From positions 24,943,501 through 25,007,500 of the forward strand of contig CM036621.1 in assembly GCA_020746105.1 (NCBI GenBank): a stretch of DNA of 64,000 bases, read 5' to 3'. The stretch comes from Trogon surrucura. Taxonomy: Eukaryota > Chordata > Aves > Trogoniformes > Trogonidae. Under the pieces are notes generated by a model that was not told where the DNA came from, searched no databases, and worked only from the letters and a program-made list of their open reading frames with translations. Shown here piece after piece: positions 26,481-36,300 of the stretch; position 1 is the stretch's first letter; every line of letters starts with the position of its first letter. The translations under genes and the position numbers were made by a program.

Positions 26481-27321
26481 TGGCACTGGAGTATGGTATT
26501 TTGTTGCCCATTTTGAAAATATTTTGTTAAAAGATTTCTTAATTATCCATTCTTGTTCTTAAGCAAGTCCAAGGTATTTTTCAACATAATCACGCTGAGT
26601 TAATCAAAGCATTTTTTTCATGGAAATTTTGTTGTTAATTTTTGGGAGGGTTTTTTATTGGTACTGTCTTCCCAAAATTCTGCAGCTTTTTGGTTGTATA
26701 GTTCGCATCTGCTTTTTTTGCCCCTTTTTTTCTTCTTTGGCCATTTCCCATTTTTTATTGAAAAGTTCAATTTTCTCTTTATATTAAAAAGTGTATGAAA
26801 GTCCTTCACAGAAGAGTATCTGATTATTTGATAGTAACTAAAGTAAAACGTGTATTTTTCTACAGCCATTTCTAGAAAATTGAAAATATTCATATAATAT
26901 TCTTGAACAGTTTTCATAGCTAATTTTGGAAATGCAAATTCAGAACAATACTAAAGAGTCTGCTTTTTTTTAAGTGTGTTCCAGAGTCTTACTTTTTTTC
27001 AGACAAACATCTATCTACTTTAGAAATAAGGATAGACAGTGAAGGGGTACTTAAGTGTTTTATTATTCTTGCATTATACTTTGCTAAATGGAAAGTACTT
27101 TGAAATGTTTTTCTCATACGCTATTTGAAGATTGTTCCAAACACCATGAGCCATCTATCTCCTCGACTTGGTGTTTGTTTTTGGTTTTGTTTTTTTTTTC
27201 GCTCTCTCTGGAAAGAAAAAATGTCTTGAATCAGTCATTATAAGAGTTCACAACTCATGTCAGACTCGTATAGCTCTCAGGAAAAGGTCTAAAATAAACC
27301 AAGCTGACTCTTCTTCAAAAG

Positions 27322-27363
27322 AAAATGAAAACAACAGCCCTTAAAATGAAAACAACTGTCCTT
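27322..27363 (+). repeat. 21-bp tandem duplication
   Basis: Two adjacent 21-bp copies beginning AAAATGAAAACAAC differ at two positions. Local slippage duplication is likely. Confidence 0.85.
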
Positions 27364-27467
27364 CAGACTTCCTACCCTCCACACATTCTCTTTGATCAGA
27401 ACCATTAGACCTCTGCTTAAGGTTAAGAGTATAGCTTTGTAACATTAAAGAAAAAAAGCGCAAAGCC

Positions 27468-27483
27468 AAAAAAAAAAAAAAAA
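27468..27483 (+). repeat. Poly-A tract
   Basis: Sixteen A in a row. No retroposed body or terminal duplication is recognisable nearby. Confidence 0.85.
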
Positions 27484-27841
27484 GCTCAACAAGCTGCAGA
27501 AAGTCATAATTTTACATTAACTTTAGTTCAAACTGCAAGAAAAGGCTCTACAGTATGGCTCTTTGTCATGTGAACCTGTGTAGGTTCTGTTGTGATTGTG
27601 CTCTCTGAGTGATGTGGAAATTAATTGTGGTCAATTCTGCCATAAAAGGCTGTTGATCTTTACAACATTTTGCACCTTGACTTCTTATTCCTTGGCTGTG
27701 ATGGGACCTTAACTCCATCACAACTTTGAGGGAATTTTTCCTTTCTTCCTTTCACAGAGTTCCCCCTCGCCCCCAATTTATCAGCTTGTGAATCACATGG
27801 TTTTGTTAGATCATAAGTTAAGGCAATGAACACAGAATAAA

Positions 27842-27861
27842 GAATCATAGAATCATAGAAT
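27842..27861 (-). repeat. CR1 terminal octamer repeats
   Basis: On the - strand the element ends in consecutive ATTCTATG units. CR1 reverse transcriptase is thought to use this 3' end when priming at the target. The last unit is partly decayed and marks the insertion edge. Confidence 0.85.
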
Positions 27862-27925
27862 GTTAGGGATTGGAAGGGACCTCGAAAGATCATCAAGTCC
27901 AATCCCCCTGCCAGAGCAGGAATGC

Positions 27926-28273
27926 CTAGACTATGCCACACAGGAACGTGTCCAGGCAGGTCTTGAATGTCTCCAGAGAAGGAGACTCCACAACCTCTCT
28001 GGGCAGCCTGTTCCAGGGCTCCGTCACCCTCACTGAGAAGAAGTTTCTTCTCGAGTTTAAGCGGAACCTCTTATGTTCCAGTTTCAGCCCATTACCCCTT
28101 GTCCTATCAGTGGTTGTCACCGAGAAGAGCCTGGCTCCATCCTCGTGACACTCCCCCTTGATATATTTGTAAACATTAATGAGGTCACCCCTCAGCCTCC
28201 TCTTCTCCAAACTAAAGAGCCCCAGCTCCTTCAGTCTTTTCTCATAAGGGAGATGCTCCACTCCCTTAATCAT
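27926..28273 (-). pseudogene. CR1 ORF2 protein, C-terminal fragment with intact frame
   Basis: In a full-length CR1, ORF2 encodes an endonuclease plus reverse transcriptase that copies the element into a nicked target. Only the region downstream of the reverse-transcriptase core remains here: 115 codons from a Met inside the truncated copy to the natural stop. Hallmark segments are [15 protein letters not shown] near residues 18-32, a DRTRGNG motif near residues 56-62, and a terminal [15 protein letters not shown] block near residues 93-107. All catalytic domains are missing, so no enzyme could be made. The Met is an internal residue, not an evolved start. The absence of stops or frameshifts points to limited decay since insertion. 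Confidence 0.9.
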
Positions 28274-28286
28274 CCTAGTTGCCCTG

Positions 28287-28960
28287 AAACTCAGGAAGCA
28301 AGGAAAATAAAATTAGATTAAGTTTGTCTACATGTTTCTCCCTATGCTCTCTGCATTCCTTGGAGCAGGTCCTCTCCTTCAGGCTCATTCCTTGTCACAA
28401 CTTTCTGGCTTTATAGATTATAGGAAATCCATATAGTTCCCCATGGACACCCTGAGGGGGGTTTTGGAAATGTTTCTGCCATCCTGAAGGCCTGGCTAGT
28501 CTTCTCACTGATCTGTGGCAGATTCCCTGGTGGCTGAATTCCCCCCTCTCCTTCAGCATTAACCTGCATTCCAGAAATGTGTCTCAGCTGTGCCTTCTTG
28601 AATGAGCTCAGTTGCCCATGACAGTAACGGTCACCTGCCCACCAAATCCAGAGCGCTACAATGAAAATAAAGAGGCCTTCTTCACTGTTGCCCTATAACA
28701 CCTCTGCAATTTCTATATACAGTAGTTTTGATGTCACCCTTGAGTGATCAACCTTTTCCAGGTGTTTTCTACCATGACTTCCCATTCTGCTACAGGTGCA
28801 GTTAGCATAGGTTTTAAAGCTGGATTTCCCTTGGTATAATAGTATTTTTTTTCAAATTCTCACCAGAGGTGCTTGCTGTCTGAACTGCTCTGCCATAATT
28901 GTACTTTAAATTATTCTATAAGGTCCACCTATTTACTCAAACCCTTTGAAATGAGGGGAA
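28287..28960. other. C/T-rich island of unknown origin next to CR1
   Basis: Richer in C and T than its surroundings, with repeated short CTCC, CCTT and TTCC words, and with no recognisable coding frame or CR1 homology. It could be an old mobile-element relic, an LTR-like remnant, a retroposed untranslated region or simply a local composition shift. I could not identify terminal repeats or a poly-A tail. Confidence 0.4.
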
Positions 28961-30115
28961 TAATGGGAAGGTAGTATTTGCAGATTGGTTTGTTTGACTC
29001 TTCTTTCTTAAGCATTTCTACCCACTTGGAATTGAATGACAAGGAATTTCTTTTTTTGTTTGTTTTGATTACACCATTAAGTATTAATCTTTCCAAGATT
29101 TCTACAGCTGATTTGTTGTATATTAATGAAAGATATAATATTTATACCTTGACTTTAATATAGATAGGCTAACAGAATTGCATAAAAATTAGGAAAAAAA
29201 CCCCACACCTTACAGAACCAGTTCATGTTGCTACTTATGGTCATAGCCTACTTTTATTGAAAGTGAGCCATCTGCATAGAGGCAAAAGCCACCCCATATT
29301 TTAATTAATACTCTACTTTTTATCTGTTGGAAAAGGCTATTTCGTCTCAAGTTAGATGTGATTAGGCTATATTTGCTTTAACTGCAGGAAGAATGTGTGC
29401 ACGGGGAAAGAGGGTGAAAGAAGGTTAAAATAAAAATTATGAAGTACTTACAAATGTGCATGTTCTCATGCAGACCAGCTTTATCTCTATAGTAACCCAA
29501 AGTAAGTAGCTGTATTCATGTCTCTGTCAATCTGCCCACTTTGATTTGTATGGAGGGCAGAGTTCTAAATTTTCTCTTGCCCTGCACTGCTGACAATGTT
29601 TTAACTGATGTGGAGACATCTTGGAAAGAATAACTTTTATTCATTGTTGGGGGTGAGAAAACATCCAGTTATCTCCACCCACTAATTAGGATTACCTTAT
29701 ATGTTTTGTGTGTGTGTATGCTAAAGACTCATGCAGAGTGCACTTTTAGAAGCTTGAAAGGAAAGTAATTTTAAAAGCAAGCCTTATCAACAGTGTTTTA
29801 CTTGCTATAATTCCCAGCTTTGACAATGAGCCATTTTTACCTCCAGCAAAAATTCTGTATCCTTATAAGTACTATTCATGTCTAAGTACAGTGTTTTAGA
29901 GGAAAACTTGTGTATTTTTAAGGAGGAAATTTCATATTCCTGAGAAGCTTCTGTAATAGTATGAAGTTTATTTCTGTACCCAGATGTCTGCAATCAAAAT
30001 CTGCATAAATATATTTTTTGTAAATCTGTTGGCAGCTGCTCTGCAGTCAGGTTTCTCAAGATATTAGCCTGTCTTTGAGTTTATGACAAAGTTAAAAATT
30101 ATTCATTAAACTGAC
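28961..30115. other. Unique AT-rich sequence, nothing recognised
   Basis: Frames of 61-62 codons only. A short GT run lies near 29708. No repeat or RNA gene recognised. Confidence 0.6.
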
Positions 30116-30690
30116 CTGTAGTATATTCAGTAACTGTAAAATTGCCTTGCAGTTCTATTTGGTTTGTAGATGTGATCACGAGTAAATTTTTAACTTAATT
30201 AATTGGCCGTTTCTGTTGACAAGAAATTTATGTGGTAATAATTTGCTCGAAATAGATGCCGACTGTAGGAAATGAGATATCCATCATAGGCTTGTGTTCC
30301 ACCAGCTGCACAGTGGCTATTATGAAAGTATTTCAGGCTGCGACGACCCCACTGTTTGTGCAGTCAGGATTATATATACCCACGATCCATTGCCTGCCTG
30401 AGAGGCGCTCATGGAGGTCTATGATAACAAAGACTTTGTGATTTATGGCTTGCTGTGAAAGCAGAGCTTGATGAGATTAAACAATTTCATAGCACAAGTG
30501 TTTCTTAAGACCTGATTTGTAGTTGCAAGCTGATGGTAAATCACATTTATATATCTGAAAGCATGCTCAGCAGAGAACTGCAATTACAGTTTAAGACAGC
30601 TACTTTTTATTTAATTTTTATCCTGGTTTTGTCTCTTTTATGTCCCCTTTGTCTGCAAACCATTCACCTTCACGAGTCCTTTCCTGGTTA
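30116..30690. promoter_or_regulatory. Best enhancer-like block in the window
   Basis: Eight CpGs fall between 30179 and 30407, in a window otherwise poor in CpG. The same span contains TTAATTAATTGG at 30195-30206 (homeodomain type), an E-box CAGCTG at 30303-30308 and a SOX/TCF-type AACAAAG at 30426-30432. Homopolymer runs are absent, unlike the flanks. A 61-codon frame (30256-30441, +) crosses it but shows no recognisable product. CpG retention in AT-rich DNA often marks hypomethylated, constrained elements; here it is an inference from one genome. Confidence 0.33.
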
Positions 30691-31740
30691 GAAGGCTAGA
30701 GACTGAAGTCACTGATGTTCTTCCTGTCTTATGTGCTCTCTTACTGAAAAAAAGAAGGAAAAAACTGAAGCGTTGAGTCATTTCAGAGTAGCTTTTACTG
30801 GTTCATCTTGGCTGAACCGGATTATGGGGTTCAACTACAGTTCTTGATTTGCTGCACGCTTTTAGGCAATTTCTAATCACACAAATACATTTGAATTTTA
30901 AATACAGTGGTTAAAATATAGAAAACTGAAATAAGCCAGTTTTAGTATCTTACACTTTGTATCTTACATCTAATATATTTTAGATCCTTTTTTTCTTACA
31001 CACAATAGAAGACGACTCTTTGTAGTAATATGAGTCTGCTTTGGGCTGGAATAGATATTGACATTATCAGTGACACCTTTGCTGTGCTTCATAAGCAGCT
31101 CCTGCTAAATATTGCAGCAAAGCTGTTTGCATCGATATTAAATCATGATTTGTGGGGCTGAGTGCTTCAAAAACAAAATCAAATGCTTATGATACACTTG
31201 GCTCAGATGGAAATACATTTATTACTCTTTTGACTCGAGACCTGGTTGGAGTCTGACATGAAATCCCCAATAAAACTGAATGGTTTCAGCTGTTGCTACA
31301 ATAAGACTTTAATGTTGGGTGAACATATTAAAAGGAGAAAAGTAGAATAAACCATGGAGTAAGTTATCATTCAAACTCTTTCTCCATTTGCTATTATAAT
31401 AGACCTGATTTCTCAGTGGGGCTGTGAGCAGCTCCTCGGCTTCCATCTGTTTTCCCCAAAGGCTCTCATCATCTCTAGTCAACAGGCCAAGGTTAGTTTT
31501 GTATGGAGAGAGATGGTGAAGAGAAGGTTTACGTAAGGCAGTTTCTGCATTCTGAGATCTTTTGTTTATGCATCACATTCTTTGGAATAAATTTCTCTGC
31601 CACAAAAGCAATAATCCTATTACAGGATCAAATAGAGGGAGAAGACTGAATTTCAGGAGGGTATTATTCTTTAAATTGCTTTATAATAAGTCAGCCGTAA
31701 AACCTCATAAGGCACTTGAGAGGTAAATGCATGCTTTTAC
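30691..31740. promoter_or_regulatory. Second possible conserved non-coding block
   Basis: Continues the unique, low-repeat character of the previous block after a short A-rich gap. Contains a 12-bp palindrome AAATCATGATTT at 31140-31151 and several TAAT and GATA-like cores. No coding frame. May be part of the same element cluster. Confidence 0.18.
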
Positions 31741-33600
31741 AGATGTTTAGATGTTAGAAATCCTAATGATGAGAAGTATAACTCAAATAAGCATATTGTT
31801 TTATGGTGAGTTTTTCACACCCGTTTCTCATCACAGACACTTGAGGTAAGCTGCTGGAATGACAGGAACTGGGATGTCTTTGTCACAGCATCTACAAAGT
31901 GTTTGTAAGGGAGTAAGCTTAAAAAAGAAAGCGACATACAAGGAACTAAATTTCATTACTTTGGGTATTTTTTCCTCAAATTCTCAACTGAATTTCCAGG
32001 TTGAAAATTTTAGTCAGGTGATAATTTTGTTTTCTCAGGAAAATGCACAAAAAATGAATTAATGTGTTTCAAAGTTGAATACTCTATTCCCTAATGCACA
32101 CCACCCCTCCCCAACATACCAATGGTGAAATAATAGAATGGAAGACCATGTTCATGGATTGTTTATTTTTCATATTGCAGTGGTAAGTTTTTGAAACTAT
32201 ATGGAGTTTTATCCAAAATTGTTTGAAATAAAAAGCTCATATTGTCTTTTGTATATTTTGGATAAGCCCCATGATGATTCTTATCCAAAGTTTTAAACGA
32301 CAACATAAAATATTGAGGAAACAAAACCTCATGGCAGGGCCATTATACTAATACCTGTTTTGCATACGCAGTGATTGTGATTACTAATCCGTTTTGCCCC
32401 AGATCATAGTAAATGTCTTCTAAATAAAAGAAGGTAGTTTGCAAAATAGGATTTATAATAAACTGTGCATTTGAGCTATAGAAAAAAAACCATTTTTTTA
32501 GAGAAAATATGAACAAATTATCACCACTGCTATTATTTACCAGGTACCAAGTACCAACTTCTATCTTCACTCCTTAATCAATGGGAGAAAGGTGGAAAAA
32601 GATATTTCCCTTGCTTTTGATGGATGAGGCCATGTATTGAAATGCCTTGTAGGACAGTCACTGGAAAATAATCAAGATTAGCTCCTGAGGCAAAATGCCT
32701 CTTGCAAGTGTACCAGAATGTGCCAAAAGTGTTTGAAGAGCTGATGTGAATGATAATGCCAAGGTGGAATTAAAGAAAGAAAAAGGAATGTTTGGCTTCT
32801 ACTGACATTAGGCAGATGCCTTGAGTTCGTTCAGGCTGCACAACACATCTGCAGTTGAGATGATCTCTTTATTACCAGGTCCGACTCTCCTATTTCATTT
32901 TATGCTTTCAGAAAACATGCCGCGAAAAGGCTGCTCAGTGCTGCACATATTTATTACCTACTGGAAAAAAGCTTAATTTCTTCTATCTTGTTAGATTTAG
33001 GCTAATCCACTTCCACTTAGCCTTTTCACAGGCACTCAACATGCATTCAGTCCCGTAGAAGTTGAATTTTGGCAAGAATTTGGTGGCTCAGGACAGTGGA
33101 ATTTTAATTTTTTGGATATAGGCATTAGTGTTTCCTTGATTAGGGTTCTGACAGATTGTGGTACCAAACAACTATGGGGGGGATGTTTGGGCACTTTTTT
33201 GCCTTTTTTTTTCCTGGTGATCAGTCATTCTACTGACTAGAATCTCTGACTTATTTATTTGTGTATTTTTTCAAAGCCGCCCCTAGAGTGTTATTCTCAG
33301 TCATAATGATTAGGACAAAATGTTGCAGGTGAAATGCTACAAACATGTGCAGTATCGCAGCAAACCAAAGAAATTTTTCCAAGATCTTACTGGTGAGCAT
33401 TAGTATAAACATAATTTGCAGAACAGACTGTAATAATATGGTTCCAGTATAATTTTGAGTTTCATAACCTGTTCCATTTGGCAAATCGTATTGCTTTCTT
33501 GTGCCTCAATTTCTGTGGCTGTAAGAAAGATTCAAGAAACTCTGCAGAATTTTTTTTCTGGATTTTTGAGCCTCTTCACCTGTTGCAAACTTTTTAAAAA
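31741..33600. other. Unique AT-rich sequence, no gene recognised
   Basis: Open frames reach 77 codons with A/T-driven translations. No repeat or RNA gene recognised. A G-run of eight sits near 33176-33183. Confidence 0.55.
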
Positions 33601-33604
33601 AAAA

Positions 33605-33720
33605 TTTCTTTTTTTTGGTTCGTTGTTCTCTTTCTTCTCTTTTTTCCTTTCTTTTTTTTTTCTTTTGTTCTTCTTTATTTTTTTCCCATTCCTCTTTCTT
33701 CTGTACTCTTATCTTCTCTC
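33605..33720 (+). repeat. Long polypyrimidine tract
   Basis: Over 100 bases almost entirely T and C on the + strand. Such tracts can form triplex (H-DNA) where mirror symmetry is good, and they stall polymerases; the symmetry here is imperfect. The 112-codon + strand frame over it (33455-33793) translates to a Phe/Leu/Ser run and is an artefact of the tract. Confidence 0.85.
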
Positions 33721-33876
33721 TAATTATGAATTTATTATATTTGATTCACAAAATCTTTCTTTTGGATGGTTTTTAAACAAAGTGATGTGGTAAGGTGGGC
33801 GTTAGCCTGTGAACGGAGTCCAAGTTTCCTTCTGTGAAATGAACAGCAACTTCAACCTAGTGTATCACAGCAAACA

Positions 33877-33900
33877 TTTTTTTTTAAATAAAAAAAAAAA
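33877..33900 (+). repeat. T-run followed by A-run (A/T hairpin)
   Basis: Nine T are followed by a short A/T centre and eleven A, able to fold as an A/T hairpin. Likely a simple-sequence product. Confidence 0.75.
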
Positions 33901-35200
33901 GAAGACAGAGTCTTGTAAGGAACCCAGAAACACCTGAAGCCCAGATGGCAAAAGCTGGTGTTTGGCAAAAGCTGTGTAGATTTCCGCTCTTTTGAAGTCA
34001 ATCTCACCCTGACATTCCTTCAGAGCAAGCTAATACATTTGACTAGATGTGCTAGAATAGATCAGTTCTCATCCTCAAGCACGAGAGAAAGTATTTCTAG
34101 TCTTTTAGGTGCTTGTCTGTATCAGATGTAAATAAATATAGTCTTGTGTTGTATAGCTAGAAAACTGGGATATATTTATGCTAGAAAGGATGTGTTCTGG
34201 TGAAACTTCATAATTTTTAAATCATTGTTTACTAATATTTTTGAGACATAAAACAGTAATGTTTGCAGCATGCCGGTGCTTTGGTCTTGACTGATTTATT
34301 ACTGTAGAGTTATTCATGAGCTATGAACCTTGGTGACAATATTTGACATAGTTCATGTTTAACTAATCTGGAATGTTAAAAGCACAGGAATGAAATCTGT
34401 TCCCATCAGAGTCAGTGGCAAAACTTGTGGCATTTCACTCCTAAAATTAAACAAAAAGGAAAAAGCTGTGCCTAGAAATAGAGTGAATCAGAGAGATAAG
34501 TTGCTCGCTTTTTATAAGCCTAGAGACTGTGGCCCTATTAGAAAATCTGTTTGCCTGCTGCGTGTGTAGATACTGCATATACAAAAAGTGTCCAGCAATC
34601 CTGTGTAGAAAAACTGAGAATTCAAAAGACAAGACTGGCAAATGCTGAAGCAGGGAACAGATGTGCAGAGCTGCAACAGCGAGTGCGAGGTTAGTGGCAC
34701 CAGCAGGAGTGGAGTGTAAGACTCTTGGTTCTGCATCTAGTCACCAGTGGGACTGCTGCTAGACAGCACGCTGCTGTGTGCCTTTCCTGTTGTTCCTTCA
34801 GGCAAATACTGGTTTACCTTGTTGAGTGCTCTTAAGACTATGGTGCCACTGAAAGGAATGGTCCTCTTCTCTATCCATGTTTTTGGCTGATGACTGTACA
34901 GCTTGTTGACCTGATGAAAAATCAGCCTTTTTATTACTTATGTACTCTTTTTCTTTGGAAACTTTAAGATGGGTCAGAGAGGTCATCCAACATGCAGCGT
35001 GCAGGTGCCAGCTCATGGAAGAGAATGGAAATGCATTTCAGGCATGACTGGAAGGGCAGGAAAGCCTTTTTTCTTGGTGGCAATGCAATGGTGGCTTAAT
35101 CCAATTGTGAAATTGCTTTTTGTTAGCACAGAGCGTTATTGTGCATCTCTACTGTGACAATGACTGTCGAGTACAAACTTTTAGGTCATAGTAAATGCAG
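33901..35200. other. Unique sequence, no gene recognised
   Basis: Several overlapping 62-74 codon frames on both strands around 34.4-35.2 kb, none with a recognisable product. No interspersed repeat. Confidence 0.55.
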
Positions 35201-36300
35201 TGTAATTTGATTTAGATCAGCTGTCTTCTAATCTAGATTAAATTGACTCAAATTTCTTCATACTGTTAAGAGCTTGCCCACCGACAGTTAAGGGAATACT
35301 GGTGGTGCTCCCGAATTTATTAACTCAGAAATTTGATCATGTGCCACAGTCAGAGGAGGGAAGTCAATTGAAATATGTTTTAATGATAAAATTCAAATCT
35401 TGTTTGACAGTGTAGATAAAGAAAAAATAAATAAGCTCAGAAATTATCTTCATGTACATAGGTAACTAAATTTGTCTAAATAGACAGCATGCCATTAGAA
35501 AGAGCTAGATTAATATAATTTGGAAAGTCCAGCTGTATCTTTTGTTATTAATGTTGATGTCAAAATGTGCAGTGTTGGATGTTCACTAAATATTTTCCCT
35601 GTTTGGAAAACAAGAGTTTAGGCAATAGAAGGTTAAAAAAAATCTTTGATTTTTCTTACTATTTCTCACTCATGTGAAATGGTAAGCCTGATTTAAAGCT
35701 TACAGTAAAAGCAAAAAAGACCTCATTTTCGATGATATAATAGTAAATACACAAGCATCTTTACAAATAAATCCAAAGTTCTCATCTGTTTTAGGATTAA
35801 TGTTACATTTGCTACATCTGGCTTTGTCTTTCTTTTCCTTAAGTTCTTAGAACAAATAATACATGCGCTTCATCTTTAACTTCAGAAAATCAGTTACCGA
35901 CACCTGGGATAATGTGATGAGCAATGTAAATTTTATACATATATAGTCATAATAATTTAGAATGTCATCTTAATCTATTTATGATCGGCTAATGACTGAA
36001 ATGTTTTACCATTGTGTGGGATATTTTATAATTCAAGTTTTAATGGGTGAATCAGTAACACCTGGCTGTCTGCAATGCTTTTCTTTTCCCCCTGTTAGAC
36101 ATTTAAATACATCTCTGGAAGGCCCAAGGGGTGTGATGTGACATATAAGCTCTTAAAAGGAGGCAAATTAGTTCTTGATACCATAATGATCAGTGGGATG
36201 AACGTTTGCATACTTAGCATTAATGCTGTTAAATGTAAGAGTTTGATTAAGACTCTTAAGAAGGGTGTTTTTTTTCTTCCTCTCTTTTAATGCCCTTTCT
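35201..36300. promoter_or_regulatory. Possible conserved non-coding block
   Basis: Long stretches of unique, run-free AT-rich sequence with many TAAT, TTATGA and GATA-like cores, most evident at 35880-36270. No coding frame. The call is stylistic. Confidence 0.18.

Larger units (their letters stand above)
25111..27840. other. Unique AT-rich sequence with small duplications, no gene recognised
   Basis: A 99-codon - strand frame at 26618-26917 has a Lys-rich low-complexity translation and no recognisable domain. The stretch holds two short tandem duplications and two homopolymer tracts, listed separately. Confidence 0.55.
27842..28286 (-). mobile_element. CR1 LINE, younger 5'-truncated copy
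   Basis: A CR1 non-LTR retrotransposon fragment of about 445 bp inserted on the - strand. Read on that strand, it starts abruptly inside the ORF2 coding region near 28286, runs through the ORF2 stop codon at 27926-27928 and ends with a roughly 85-base 3' untranslated tail. The tail holds the family-typical GGGACCT and CCAATCCCC blocks and at least two perfect ATTCTATG octamers, with a third, decayed one at the edge. The 5' truncation is typical of the family. The intact 115-codon terminal frame and clean octamers suggest a younger insertion than the CR1 at 15.7 kb. The family call is firm; the subfamily is not assigned. Sequence beyond 28286 no longer resembles CR1. Confidence 0.96.

Noticed and set aside
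27933-28321. Three + strand frames of 64-82 codons
   Set aside because: They are antisense shadows of the - strand CR1 ORF2 fragment.
33455-33793. 112-codon + strand frame with a very hydrophobic Phe/Leu-rich translation resembling a membrane protein
   Set aside because: The hydrophobic run is simply the translated polypyrimidine tract; no other membrane-protein structure or conservation signal is visible.
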